Part shown: positions 53,529 through 63,489 of the stretch, piece after piece | How positions within the stretch are numbered: position 1 is the first letter of the stretch | Layout: each line of letters starts with the position of its first letter | NCBI RefSeq assembly: GCF_049319665.1 | Contig: NZ_JBMOUD010000004.1 | Location: 372,001-436,000, forward strand | Reading direction: 5' to 3' | Origin: JBMOUD01 sp049319665 | GTDB lineage: Bacteria > Pseudomonadota > Gammaproteobacteria > Enterobacterales > Enterobacteriaceae | Length of the DNA: 64,000 bases | Notes under the pieces: model-generated | Seen by the model: the letters and a program-made list of their open reading frames with translations, nothing else | Told to the model about the DNA's origin: nothing | Databases searched by the model: none | Made by a program: the position numbers and the translations under genes

Positions 53529-56500
53529 TTAATCGACATCGTAGCCCAAATTAGGCGCTAACCAACGCTCAACCTCACCGATCGACATGCCTTTGCGCTC
53601 AGCATAGTCTTCCACCTGATCGCGCTGAATTTGTGCCACAGCAAAGTATTTACTTTCTGGGTGGCTAAAGTACCAACCGGATACCGCAGCTCCCGGCCAC
53701 ATTGCGAAGGATTCGGTCAATTTCATACCAGTGAGTGCTTCTACGTCCAGCAATTGCCAGATTTGCGCTTTTTCCGTATGTTCTGGGCAGGCAGGATAGC
53801 CAGGAGCGGGGCGAATACCCTGATAGTTCTCACGGATCAGTGCTTCGTTACTCAGGTTTTCGGTAGCGGCAAAACCCCAATGGACTTTACGAACTTGCTC
53901 GTGAAGATATTCAGCAAAACCTTCAGCCAGACGGTCTGCTAACGCTTTGACCATGATTTTGTTGTAGTCATCATGCTGTCGGTCATAAGCCTCGGCCAAT
54001 GCGTCTTCCTCCAACCCACCAGTCACCGCAAACGCGCCGATGTAATCAGCTTTGCCACTGGATTTGGGCGCAACAAAATCGGCTAAGCAATAGTTAGCAA
54101 AGTCGGTTTTCTCGGTTTGCTGACGCAAATGGTGGCTGACGGCTAGCACCTCTTCACGGCGTTCGTCGTGGTAAATTTCGATATCATCGCCAACCCGGTT
54201 GGCAGGGAATAAACCTACGACACCGCGCGGATTAAGCCGTTTTTCCTCAGAGAGCATATCCAACATGTCATTGGCGTCTTTGAACAAACGCTTAGCCTCT
54301 TCCCCGACGACTTCATCTTCTAAAATACGTGGGTATTTACCTGCCAGTGCCCAGGTCATAAAGAATGGCGTCCAGTCAATATAGTTGCGCAGCGTCTCAA
54401 CACTGGCCTCTATCTGTTGCACGCCAAGGCGATGCGCGACCGGCGGAGTATAATTCTCCCAATCAATATTGGCTGCATTTGCACGGGCAGCTTCTAGGCT
54501 AACAGGCGGCGTTCTTGGTTTTTTACGGCCATGTTGCACACGTATGGTTTCATATTCTTGGCGAGTACGAGCAATAAAATCATCACGTTGCGTCGTAGAT
54601 AACAACGCAGAAACCACGCCAACTGAACGGGACGCATTCTGCACATAAGTGGTAGAACCGCTATAGTTTTGCTCAATCTTCACCGCGGTATGCGCTTTCG
54701 ACGTCGTCGCACCGCCAATCAATAACGGGATAGTAAAACCGCGGCGTTCCATCTCTTTGGCAACGTTGACCATTTCGTCTAGCGAAGGGGTAATAAGCCC
54801 TGATAGACCAATAATATCGACTTTTTCATCAATGGCAGTTTTGAGGATCTTATCCGTTGGTACCATCACGCCCAGATCAATAATTTCGTAGTTATTGCAT
54901 TGCAGCACAACGCCGACAATATTTTTGCCAATGTCATGGACATCGCCCTTCACCGTTGCCAGCAATATTTTACCGTTGGTTTGCCCTTTCTCTTTGCTCG
55001 CCTCAATGTAAGGCTCCAGATAGGCAACGGCTTGCTTCATCACGCGAGCAGATTTAACCACCTGCGGCAAAAACATTTTACCTTCACCAAACAGATCGCC
55101 GACGACGTTCATACCGTCCATTAATGGCCCTTCGATCACCTCGATTGGCCGGGCTGATTGCTGCCGTGCTTCTTCGGTATCCAGTTCAATAAATTCAGTG
55201 ATCCCTTTTACTAAAGAGTATTCGAGACGTTTGCGGACTTCCCAACTACGCCATTCCGCTTGCTGTTTATTCGCCTCACCGTCGTCTTTATTACTACGAA
55301 ATTTCTCAGCCAACTCCAGCAAGCGTTCGGTACCATCGCTGCGGCGATTAAGGATCACATCCTCGACCGCTTCACGCAGATCCACGGGCAGATCATCATA
55401 GATCGCCAATTGTCCGGCATTAACGATCCCCATATCCATACCATTACGAATGGTGTGATAGAGGAAGACAGCGTGGATCGCTTCACGTACCGGTTCATTA
55501 CCACGGAAGGAGAAGGAGACGTTAGAAACACCACCGGAGATTAATGCATGTGGCAGTTCAGCTTTGATATCCGCGCAGGCTTCGATGAAATCCACGGCAT
55601 AGTTGTTGTGCTCTTCGATCCCGGTGGCAACCGCAAAAATATTCGGGTCGAAAATAATGTCTTCCGGTGGGAAACCCACTTTTTCAGTCAATAATTTATA
55701 AGCACGGCGACAGATTTCAATTTTCCTAGCGCGGGTATCAGCCTGCCCAGCTTCGTCAAACGCCATCACGACCATTGCCGCACCGTAGCGGCGAACCAAG
55801 CGTGCGTGATGTAAAAATGCTTCCTCTCCTTCCTTCATGGAAATTGAGTTAACAATGCCTTTGCCTTGGATACATTTCAGCCCTTTCTCGATTACCGCCC
55901 ATTTTGAAGAATCGATCATAATAGGGACGCGAGCGATATCCGGCTCACCGGCAATCAAGTTAAGGAAACGCACCATTGCTGCTTCGGCATCAAGCATCCC
56001 TTCGTCCATATTGATGTCGATGATCTGCGCACCGCTCTCCACCTGTTGCTGAGCAACGGCTAATGCCTCGGCATATTTCTCTTCTTTGATTAGGCGTTTA
56101 AAGCGTGCTGAACCGGTCACGTTGGTGCGTTCACCGACGTTAACGAAGAGTGTTTTCGGGTCAATCGTCAGCGGTTCCAGACCTGCCAAACGACAAGCAA
56201 CCGGGATATCAGGCAGCGAACGCGGCGGCACCCCTTCGACGACTTTCGTTATCTCAGCAATATGTGCAGGCGTAGTACCACAGCAACCGCCAACAATATT
56301 TAGAAAACCAGAGCGGGCCCATTCACCAATGTGTTGTGCCATCTCTTTAGCATCTAAATCATATTCGCCGAAGGCATTAGGTAGGCCTGCGTTAGGGTGT
56401 GCTGTTACATAGCATTCGGCAATGCGTGATAACTCAGCGACATATTGACGCAGCTCATCGGGCCCCAGCGCACAGTTAAGGCCAAAAGTGAGCGGCTTAA

Positions 56501-57218
56501 CATGGCGCAACGAGTTGTAGAAAGCTTCCGTGGTCTGGCCCGATAAAGTACGCCCAGACGCATCGGTGATAGTGCCAGAAATCATTACTGGCAATACAAT
56601 ACCTAGCGCTTCAAACTCACTTTCTACGGCGAACGTGGCAGCCTTAGCGTTTAAGGTATCAAAGACTGTTTCGATCATGATCAGATCGACCCCACCCTCG
56701 ATCAGTGCGCGGGTAGATTCGCGATAAGCCTCCACTAATTGATCGAAAGTGACATTACGAAACGCCGGATCGTTAACATCAGGAGAGATCGACGCAGTAC
56801 GGTTAGTCGGTCCTAAAACACCAGCAACATAGCGTGGTTTATTGGGCGTACGTGCCGTCCATTCATCGGCACAGGCGCGGGCAAGTCGAGCAGCCTGATA
56901 GTTAATTTCAGCTGATAGTGATTCCATATGGTAATCAGCCATTGCAATGGGGGTGGCATTGAAGGTGTTGGTTTCTAAAATATCAGCGCCAGCTTGCAGG
57001 TAACCGTTGTGGATCTCGACGATCACTTCGGGCTTGCTCAGCACCAAGAGATCGTTATTACCTTTAAGATCGCTTTTCCAATCGGCAAAACGCTCGCCAC
57101 GGTAATCTTTTTCTTCTAAACGGTAGCCTTGGATCATCGTTCCCATGCCGCCGTCTAAGATTAAAATACGCTGCGCTAGCTGTTCATGTAGTGCATCAAC
57201 GCGACTTTTCACATTCAT
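53529..57218 (-). CDS. metH: Cobalamin-dependent methionine synthase
   Basis: A 1229-residue MetH with all four modules in order: the homocysteine domain (LDGGMGTMIQ, zinc cysteines ending in GGCCGTTP), the methyltetrahydrofolate domain (VGERTNVTGSARF), the B12 domain with its cobalt-ligand DVHDIGKNIV, and the C-terminal AdoMet reactivation domain (RPAPGYPACPEH). It transfers the methyl group from methyl-THF to homocysteine. ATG 57218 is chosen because AAGGA lies 11 bases upstream and the length then matches E. coli; the frame is open to 57254. Confidence 0.97.
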   Translation of the reverse strand: MNVKSRVDALHEQLAQRILILDGGMGTMIQGYRLEEKDYRGERFADWKSDLKGNNDLLVLSKPEVIVEIHNGYLQAGADILETNTFNATPIAMADYHMESLSAEINYQAARLARACADEWTARTPNKPRYVAGVLGPTNRTASISPDVNDPAFRNVTFDQLVEAYRESTRALIEGGVDLIMIETVFDTLNAKAATFAVESEFEALGIVLPVMISGTITDASGRTLSGQTTEAFYNSLRHVKPLTFGLNCALGPDELRQYVAELSRIAECYVTAHPNAGLPNAFGEYDLDAKEMAQHIGEWARSGFLNIVGGCCGTTPAHIAEITKVVEGVPPRSLPDIPVACRLAGLEPLTIDPKTLFVNVGERTNVTGSARFKRLIKEEKYAEALAVAQQQVESGAQIIDINMDEGMLDAEAAMVRFLNLIAGEPDIARVPIMIDSSKWAVIEKGLKCIQGKGIVNSISMKEGEEAFLHHARLVRRYGAAMVVMAFDEAGQADTRARKIEICRRAYKLLTEKVGFPPEDIIFDPNIFAVATGIEEHNNYAVDFIEACADIKAELPHALISGGVSNVSFSFRGNEPVREAIHAVFLYHTIRNGMDMGIVNAGQLAIYDDLPVDLREAVEDVILNRRSDGTERLLELAEKFRSNKDDGEANKQQAEWRSWEVRKRLEYSLVKGITEFIELDTEEARQQSARPIEVIEGPLMDGMNVVGDLFGEGKMFLPQVVKSARVMKQAVAYLEPYIEASKEKGQTNGKILLATVKGDVHDIGKNIVGVVLQCNNYEIIDLGVMVPTDKILKTAIDEKVDIIGLSGLITPSLDEMVNVAKEMERRGFTIPLLIGGATTSKAHTAVKIEQNYSGSTTYVQNASRSVGVVSALLSTTQRDDFIARTRQEYETIRVQHGRKKPRTPPVSLEAARANAANIDWENYTPPVAHRLGVQQIEASVETLRNYIDWTPFFMTWALAGKYPRILEDEVVGEEAKRLFKDANDMLDMLSEEKRLNPRGVVGLFPANRVGDDIEIYHDERREEVLAVSHHLRQQTEKTDFANYCLADFVAPKSSGKADYIGAFAVTGGLEEDALAEAYDRQHDDYNKIMVKALADRLAEGFAEYLHEQVRKVHWGFAATENLSNEALIRENYQGIRPAPGYPACPEHTEKAQIWQLLDVEALTGMKLTESFAMWPGAAVSGWYFSHPESKYFAVAQIQRDQVEDYAERKGMSIGEVERWLAPNLGYDVD

Positions 57219-57507
57219 CTCATCACCCATCCTTGCAATCTGCTGCGACTTCACGCCTGTGCGAGTACAACCAGCTTCATTAGTTGCTGCAAAATACGCC
57301 AGTTATCCTAGCATACCTTGCCAGAGCACAATGTTTGCTTGAATGTGAGGCTTTTTCATCAAATCTTCGAGGCTTCTTCCACGCCAGATGCAACAGATCG
57401 GATGAGCGTAAAACCTGTTTGCGATCCATACTGTAAAAACGAAAACGAATTCCAAAATAATATTTTCATGCCGATGTATTTAGGCGACGCTGATAAGGGA
57501 AAGCAAG

Positions 57508-58350
57508 ATGGTGACTTCCTCCGCTACGGCGGCAAAACGCATAAAAAAAACCAAAAATACGGCGGCCAGTCCCCATGTCGCAACCGGCCAGGTCCAGTCT
57601 TTAACACGCGGTTTGAAGCTGCTGGAGTATATTGCCGAAGCACAAGGGAATGTGGCGTTAACCGATTTGGCACAGCAAGCAGGGCTGCCTAATTCAACGA
57701 CTCATCGACTGCTAACGACCATGCAGCAGCAAGGCTTTGTGCGCCAGGTCGGTGATTTAGGTTTGTGGACCATCGGCTCACATGCTTTTGTTGTTGGCAG
57801 CAGCTTTTTACAAAGCCGCAATTTACTGGCGATGGTACATCCGATACTGCGGCGTTTAATGGAAGACTCCGGCGAGACAGTGAACCTAGCGGTACTCGAT
57901 CACAGTGATTATCAAGCAATCATCATCGATCAGGTGCAGTGCAACGCGCTAATGCGCATGTCCGCGCCAATAGGCGGCAAACTGCCAATGCACGCCTCGG
58001 GAGCAGGTAAAGCCTTCCTCTCAACCTTGCCGGAAGAACGTCTGGTCAAAATACTGCATAAGATTGGTTTACATAGCTATACCCCGATGACCCGCACATC
58101 ACCGGCGAATCTTAAACAGGAATTGGCAGATACGCGTAAACGCGGGTATGCCTTTGACGATGAAGAGCATGCGTTAGGGCTGCGCTGTGTGGCAGCCTGC
58201 ATCTACGATGAGCATAATGATGCCTACGCCGCCATTTCCATCTCAGGCCCCGTATCGCGAATAACGGATGACCGCGTGACCGAAATTGGCGCATTAGTTA
58301 TCCATGCGGCAAAAGAGATCACGCAGGCTTATGGCGGTGGTAAACATTAA
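57508..58350 (+). CDS. iclR: Acetate operon repressor IclR
   Basis: A 280-residue IclR. After a basic, alanine-rich N terminus the winged helix starts at about residue 28 (VQSLTRGLKLLEYIAE, LPNSTTHRLLTTM). The effector domain contains MSAPIGGKLPMHASGAGKAFL and EHALGLRCVAACIYDE. It represses aceBAK. GGGAAAGC precedes the ATG. A TTCC-A4-TAATATTTTC stretch about 60 bases upstream resembles an IclR autoregulatory site. Confidence 0.95.
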   Translation: MVTSSATAAKRIKKTKNTAASPHVATGQVQSLTRGLKLLEYIAEAQGNVALTDLAQQAGLPNSTTHRLLTTMQQQGFVRQVGDLGLWTIGSHAFVVGSSFLQSRNLLAMVHPILRRLMEDSGETVNLAVLDHSDYQAIIIDQVQCNALMRMSAPIGGKLPMHASGAGKAFLSTLPEERLVKILHKIGLHSYTPMTRTSPANLKQELADTRKRGYAFDDEEHALGLRCVAACIYDEHNDAYAAISISGPVSRITDDRVTEIGALVIHAAKEITQAYGGGKH

Positions 58351-58374
58351 TTATTATTAAGGAGGCCACAGACT

Positions 58375-60108
58375 TCACACGCTTAGTGGCTGGTGAACTC
58401 TGTGGCTAAAGCGCTGCCGATTGCGATAGGCATAAACGTCTTCAACATGGCCGTCGAGAATACGCTGCTGTAAACCCCGCCAATAATCAGGGCAAAATAG
58501 GTCACCGTGCAACATCTCAAACAGCGGACGAAGGCGTTTATCACTGCATAAAAAATACCGGAACTCTTCAGGAAATACATCGTTTTCCGCCACGCTGTAC
58601 CAAGGCTCACTGGCTAATTCCTCTTCAGGATAAGATGTCTGTGGCAAGCTGCGGAAGTTAATCTGGGTCATGTAGCAAATTTCATCGTAATCATAAAATA
58701 CGACGCGGCCGTGGCGAGTAACACCAAAGTTTTTAAACAACATATCGCCTGGAAAAATATTAGCTGCTGCCAACTGCTTGATAGCATTACCGTATTCTTC
58801 GATGATATCGTGTAACTGCTGTGACGTAGCCTGCTCAAGATAAAGATTCAGTGGCGTCATGCGACGTTCAATATATAAGTGCCGTATCGCTATACTGTCT
58901 CCTAGATCTTCGATTTTATTCGCCACCTCGCGCTGCAGCTCGGCCATAAGTTCTGGGCTGATACGATGTTTGGGTAAAATAAAATGTTCAAATTCTTGAG
59001 TGTCAGCCATTCTCCCTACACGGTCATGTTCTTTGACCAACTGATAGCACTCTCTCACTCGTTGTTCAGTCACCTGCTTAGGTGGCGCAAAACGGTCTTT
59101 AATTACCTTAAAAACGCGGTCGCTACCCGCTAGGGTAAATACCAACATCACCATGCCTTTAACGCCAGGAGCAATAATAAACGGCTCGTTTCCAGAAGCC
59201 ATAAACCGTAGATGTTCGCGATAACATTCTGTTTTGGCATGTTTTTGACAACCAATTGCGCTGTATAGCTCTGCGGTTGTTTTGGTGGGTAATATCTCGC
59301 GCAGCCATTCAACCAATGCGCCGGGATGGGGTGCATAAACCATAAAATAGGAGCGAGCGAAACCAAAAACGATACTGGCGTCATCATGTTTGGTTAAACA
59401 GCTGTCGACAAATAACCTGCCCTGCGCGGTTTGATGTACAGGTAGCAGGAAGGGATAAGCCCGTTTATTCAGACGAATTTTGCCACTCAGCCACGCGGCT
59501 TTATTGCGATAAAAAAGCTCGGTGGCGATTTCAAACTGTGCGTCAGCCATTGCGTTTGGCCCAAAGCTCTCCTCTAGCGTATCAGCAATGGCCAGAACGT
59601 CTCTCTCAATATCATCCCAAGGCAGGCGCAGCGGCAATTCCGTTAATAATTTATGCAGCATGGCCTGCAAACCAGAAGCTGGGCAGTATGCCCGTGCCAG
59701 CGGACGATGAGGTTGATTCGCACTTTCGACCGGCTGTTCACTGAAAATAAACAGTTTGTCGGCGGTTAAATCACGGTGCTTGAAGATACGGCAATAGACA
59801 GAATTAAAGAAACTTTCGGCTATTTCACCACGAGGATAGTCGGGCAGTAATCCGCTGTAACAGGCTTTAACCCGGCCAATAAATGCCGCATCAAAAAAGT
59901 GTGAACCCGTTATACATTTCAACTGACTGACGACTAAGCCAACATGATGGTCATAAAGATGAATACGCTGTTTCATCGCCTGCTGCACCGCAGGCCAGTC
60001 GGCCAGTTCAAAACGTTGCTGAGCACCGGAAGTGATTTCCAAAAAACGACCATACTGAGCATCAAAGCCTTGCAGGATGGTTTGGGCAATTAGCAGTTCG
60101 GTTGTCAT
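58375..60108 (-). CDS. aceK: Isocitrate dehydrogenase kinase/phosphatase AceK
   Basis: A 577-residue bifunctional enzyme, close to E. coli AceK (578). It switches isocitrate dehydrogenase off and on and so controls flux into the glyoxylate shunt. The ATP-binding region is PGVKGMVMLVFTLAGSDRVFKVIKDRF, given here as PGVKGMVMLVF and SDRVFKVIKD, and the catalytic part is NIFPGDMLFKNFGVTRHG with YDYDEI. Last gene of the ace operon; a strong hairpin separates it from aceA. Confidence 0.96.
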   Translation of the reverse strand: MTTELLIAQTILQGFDAQYGRFLEITSGAQQRFELADWPAVQQAMKQRIHLYDHHVGLVVSQLKCITGSHFFDAAFIGRVKACYSGLLPDYPRGEIAESFFNSVYCRIFKHRDLTADKLFIFSEQPVESANQPHRPLARAYCPASGLQAMLHKLLTELPLRLPWDDIERDVLAIADTLEESFGPNAMADAQFEIATELFYRNKAAWLSGKIRLNKRAYPFLLPVHQTAQGRLFVDSCLTKHDDASIVFGFARSYFMVYAPHPGALVEWLREILPTKTTAELYSAIGCQKHAKTECYREHLRFMASGNEPFIIAPGVKGMVMLVFTLAGSDRVFKVIKDRFAPPKQVTEQRVRECYQLVKEHDRVGRMADTQEFEHFILPKHRISPELMAELQREVANKIEDLGDSIAIRHLYIERRMTPLNLYLEQATSQQLHDIIEEYGNAIKQLAAANIFPGDMLFKNFGVTRHGRVVFYDYDEICYMTQINFRSLPQTSYPEEELASEPWYSVAENDVFPEEFRYFLCSDKRLRPLFEMLHGDLFCPDYWRGLQQRILDGHVEDVYAYRNRQRFSHRVHQPLSV

Positions 60109-60142
60109 CGCTCAGCCCTCTGATATCGCAGATTTTTCTAAA

Positions 60143-60166
60143 ATGGCCCGGCTTATGCCGGGCCAT
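60143..60166 (-). terminator. Hairpin between aceA and aceK
   Basis: ATGGCCCGGC (60143-60152) pairs perfectly with GCCGGGCCAT (60157-60166), and the minus strand continues TTTAGAAAAATC. It starts eight bases after the aceA stop and probably reduces aceK expression, the role played by intercistronic structures at the same point in E. coli. Confidence 0.7.
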
Positions 60167-60173
60167 TCATCAC

Positions 60174-61484
60174 TCAGGAAAATTGCTGTTCTTCTGTTGA
60201 ACCGGTCAGTGCGGTGACCGATGAGCGCCCGCCTTGTATGATGGTCGTGACTTTATCGAAATAGCCGGTGCCGACTTCCTGCTGGTGCGAGGCAAAGGTA
60301 TAGCCACGCGTTACCGCATCAAACTCCGGTTGCTGTACTTTTTCGACATAGTGCTTCATTCCCTCACCTTTCGCGTAAGCATGTGCCAAATCAAACATGT
60401 TGAACCACATACTGTGAATACCTGCGAGGGTAATAAATTGGTACTGATAACCCATTGCCGCCAGTTGTTCTTGGAAGCTGGCGATAGTTTTATCGTCGAG
60501 ATTTTTCTTCCAGTTAAACGACGGCGAACAGTTATAGGCCAGTAATTTTCCTGGGAAACGTTGATGGATAGCATCAGCAAATCGCTTAGCTAATGCCAGG
60601 TCGGGTGTCGAGGTTTCACACCAGACCACATCGGCATAAGGCGCATAGGCAAGGCCACGCGAGATTGCCTGCTCTATTCCAGCGTGAGTGCGGTAAAAAC
60701 CTTCATGAGTGCGTTCACCGGTAATAAATTGGCTATCGTAAGGATCGCAGTCAGAAGTCAGTAAGTCGGCAGCATCGGCATCAGTACGAGCGACCAAAAT
60801 CGTTGGTACTCCCAGAACATCTGCCGCCAAACGAGCCGACACCAGTTTTTGTATCGCCTCTTGCGTCGGAACCAATACTTTGCCGCCCATATGTCCGCAT
60901 TTTTTCACAGCAGCTAACTGGTCCTCAAAATGTACTGCCGCCGCCCCGGCCTCGATCATGGCTTTCATTAATTCAAATGCGTTAAGCACGCCACCAAAGC
61001 CGGCTTCAGCATCAGCGACGATCGGTAGGAAGTAATCGGTATACCCTGGCTGGCCAGGCTCAATATTGTTAGACCACTGTATTTGGTCGGCACGGCGGAA
61101 GGTATTATTAATCCGCGCGACAACCTCTGGCACTGAATTGACCGGATAAAGGGATTGGTCAGGGTACATACTCGACGCGGTATTGGCATCGGCCGCGACC
61201 TGCCAACCAGAAAGATAAATTGCTTCAATACCGGCTTTAGCCTGCTGCAAAGCCTGCCCGCCGGTCAGTGCCCCCAGACAGTTCACATAACCTTTACGCG
61301 ACGCGCCGTGTAGCAAGTTCCATAAGCGACTCGCACCATGCTGCGCCAACGTACACTCCGGGTTAATCGAGCCACGCAGACTAATAACTTCTGCTGCGCT
61401 GTAGGGGCGGGTGATCCCTTTCCAACGTGACTGTGACCAGGTTTCTTCAAGCTGCTGTATTTGTTGGCTACGGGTAATTTTCAT
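60174..61484 (-). CDS. aceA: Isocitrate lyase AceA
   Basis: A 436-residue isocitrate lyase that splits isocitrate to glyoxylate and succinate. The catalytic cysteine is in KKCGHMGGKV. Other conserved parts are the ADAEAGFGG metal site and VARTDADAADL. GGAG precedes the ATG at the right distance. It follows aceB by 36 bp in one operon. Confidence 0.97.
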   Translation of the reverse strand: MKITRSQQIQQLEETWSQSRWKGITRPYSAAEVISLRGSINPECTLAQHGASRLWNLLHGASRKGYVNCLGALTGGQALQQAKAGIEAIYLSGWQVAADANTASSMYPDQSLYPVNSVPEVVARINNTFRRADQIQWSNNIEPGQPGYTDYFLPIVADAEAGFGGVLNAFELMKAMIEAGAAAVHFEDQLAAVKKCGHMGGKVLVPTQEAIQKLVSARLAADVLGVPTILVARTDADAADLLTSDCDPYDSQFITGERTHEGFYRTHAGIEQAISRGLAYAPYADVVWCETSTPDLALAKRFADAIHQRFPGKLLAYNCSPSFNWKKNLDDKTIASFQEQLAAMGYQYQFITLAGIHSMWFNMFDLAHAYAKGEGMKHYVEKVQQPEFDAVTRGYTFASHQQEVGTGYFDKVTTIIQGGRSSVTALTGSTEEQQFS

Positions 61485-61520
61485 GACAGTGACTCCAATT
61501 AAATTTATGGGGGCGTGTTA

Positions 61521-63119
61521 TCAAGCCAGCAGCGAATAGCCCGGCAGGGTGAGGAAATCGATCAATTCATCTTGGGTGGTAATTTTTTCCATCAGTGCGG
61601 CAGCTTCATGAAAACGGCCCGAGCTAAACCGCTGCTCACCCAGCTCCTGCTGAATTACCTGCATTTCCTCCGCCAGCATCTGGTGAAAGAGTGCTTTGGT
61701 AACCTGTCGCCCGTCGTCCAATGTTTTAGCGTGGTGGATCCACTGCCAAATTGAAGTACGAGAAATCTCTGCGGTGGCGGCATCTTCCATCAGTCCATAA
61801 ATTGGCACGCAGCCGTTGCCGGAAATCCATGCCTCGATGTACTGCACCGCAACACGAATATTGGCGCGCATCCCGTCTTCAGTACGAGAACCGGGACACG
61901 GCTCAAGTAGCATTGCTGCATTAATCGGCGCATCTTGTTCGCGCATCACATCCAATTGGTTAGGGCGTATACACAGAATTTTGTCAAACACTGACATGGC
62001 AGTATCAGCCAGGCCTGGATGTGCTATCCAAGTGCCGTCATGACCATTTTCTGCTTCTAGCTCTTTGTCTTTGATAACTTTATTAAGTACCCATTGATTG
62101 CGCTGCGGATCTTTACTCGGGATCAATGCCGCCATCCCCCCCATTGCAAACGCTCCGCGGCGATGACAGGTTTTAATCAGCAGGCGTGAATAAGCACTCA
62201 GGAAGGGTTGTTCCATGGTGACAACCTGACGATCGGGTAATACCCGATCCGGGTAGTTCTTCAATGTTTTGATATAGCTGAAGATGTAATCCCAGCGTCC
62301 ACAGTTAAGGCCGACGATATGCTCACGCAGGTGATAAAGGATTTCATCCATTTGGAACACTGCGGGTAGCGTCTCAATCAACACTGTCGCTTTGATAGTA
62401 CCGCGAGGCAGACCTGCGCTATCTTCTGCATAGCTGAAGACCTGGCTCCACCACTGCGCCTCTTTGTAAGACTGCATCTTCGGCAGATAGAAATAAGGGC
62501 CGCTGCCTTTTGCTAACAGCTCTCGATAGTTGTGGAAGAAGTACAAAGCAAAATCAAACAGCCCACCGGGGATCGCTTCTCCTTGCCATTTAACATGCTT
62601 TTCAGGCAGATGCAGTCCCCTTACCCGGCAAACTAAAACGGCAGGATTGGGTTTAAGCTGATAAATTTTCCCAGACTCGTTGGTATAGCTGATGGTGCCT
62701 TTCACCGCATCGCGTAAATTAATCTGCCCTTCAATGACTTTTGACCAAGCCGGTGCGAGTGAATCTTCAAAGTCAGCCATGAAGACTTTAACGTTGGCAT
62801 TCAACGCATTGATCACCATCTTGCGTTCAACCGGGCCGGTAATCTCAACCCGGCGATCTAACAGGTCATCAGGGATGTTTTTAATCCGCCACTCAGATTG
62901 TCTAATGGAATCTGTTTCCAAAATAAAATCAGGTAATACACCACGATCAATATTGGCTTGATTCGCCTTTCTTTCTGCGAGGAGCTGGTTACGAGCCGGT
63001 GTGAATTGGCTCACCAATTCGGATAAAAAGTCTATCGCCTGTTCGGTTAGGATACTGGCAGCCTGTTCCGAGAACTGGCGTGTAAAGTCGAGTGGACTGC
63101 GGGTTATCTGTTGTGACAT
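61521..63119 (-). CDS. aceB: Malate synthase A AceB
   Basis: A 532-residue malate synthase A that condenses glyoxylate with acetyl-CoA. Conserved parts are FMADFEDSLAP, RVRGLHLPEKH, LIETLPAVFQMDEI, GLNCGRWDYIFS and NGHDGTWIAHPGLA. ATG 63119 is preferred because AGGAGA is seven bases upstream; ATG 63125 is almost on top of it. First gene of aceBAK, under the IclR-like sites upstream. Confidence 0.97.
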   Translation of the reverse strand: MSQQITRSPLDFTRQFSEQAASILTEQAIDFLSELVSQFTPARNQLLAERKANQANIDRGVLPDFILETDSIRQSEWRIKNIPDDLLDRRVEITGPVERKMVINALNANVKVFMADFEDSLAPAWSKVIEGQINLRDAVKGTISYTNESGKIYQLKPNPAVLVCRVRGLHLPEKHVKWQGEAIPGGLFDFALYFFHNYRELLAKGSGPYFYLPKMQSYKEAQWWSQVFSYAEDSAGLPRGTIKATVLIETLPAVFQMDEILYHLREHIVGLNCGRWDYIFSYIKTLKNYPDRVLPDRQVVTMEQPFLSAYSRLLIKTCHRRGAFAMGGMAALIPSKDPQRNQWVLNKVIKDKELEAENGHDGTWIAHPGLADTAMSVFDKILCIRPNQLDVMREQDAPINAAMLLEPCPGSRTEDGMRANIRVAVQYIEAWISGNGCVPIYGLMEDAATAEISRTSIWQWIHHAKTLDDGRQVTKALFHQMLAEEMQVIQQELGEQRFSSGRFHEAAALMEKITTQDELIDFLTLPGYSLLA

Positions 63120-63267
63120 CAACATTCTCCTGACTTATCAAGGCACTCAGCCAGTATTTATCTGAGTGCTACGCAACGCTCTTGGCCATGCGCCCGACGT
63201 CTTCGGGATCGTTTTGAGCGATACGATCTCGCAGGTCATTTAGTAGCCAATACTATTAAGCGTAATC

Positions 63268-63300
63268 AAGAAAATGATAAAATCAAAAACGATTTCCATT
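63268..63300 (-). promoter_or_regulatory. aceB promoter with IclR-like site
   Basis: On the minus strand AATGGAAATCGTTTTTGATT followed by TTATCATTTT closely resembles the E. coli aceB IclR operator/promoter. The TTGATT there would be the -35 element. It lies about 150-180 bases before aceB. Confidence 0.75.
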
Positions 63301-63375
63301 TTTAATTTAATTAAAAATAAATTCCTTTTTATTCATGATATTAATAAAGATAATTTTTTATTAAAAACAGGAGTG

Positions 63376-63395
63376 ATTTCCATTTTTATGGAAAT
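63376..63395. promoter_or_regulatory. Upstream IclR-like palindrome
   Basis: ATTTCCAT-TTTT-ATGGAAAT is a perfect inverted repeat that uses the same half-site (ATTTCCAT) as the aceB promoter operator 84 bases downstream. It may be a second IclR site, although the half-sites face the opposite way from the usual consensus. Confidence 0.55.
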
Positions 63396-63433
63396 AAGAA
63401 GCGTGTTATTCGAAGAGAAGAAGTATGAAAATG

Positions 63434-63459
63434 ACAACGGCCAACTTAATGGCCGTTGT
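63434..63459 (-). terminator. Hairpin after metA
   Basis: ACAACGGCCA (63434-63443) pairs perfectly with TGGCCGTTGT (63450-63459), 30 bases after the metA stop. The tail on the minus strand, CATTTTCAT, is only moderately T-rich. Confidence 0.65.
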
Positions 63460-63489
63460 GTCTGTAGCAGGGGGTAGTACTCGATATGT

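Noticed and set aside
57346..57358. TGAGGCTTTTTCA upstream of metH as a MetR site
   Set aside because: One mismatch to TGAA-N5-TTCA and only a single copy; MetR control of metH is known in E. coli but the site cannot be assigned by eye.
63274..63477. A 67-codon frame upstream of aceB
   Set aside because: It runs through the aceB control region, is very AT-rich and ends in the metA hairpin; there is no ribosome site.
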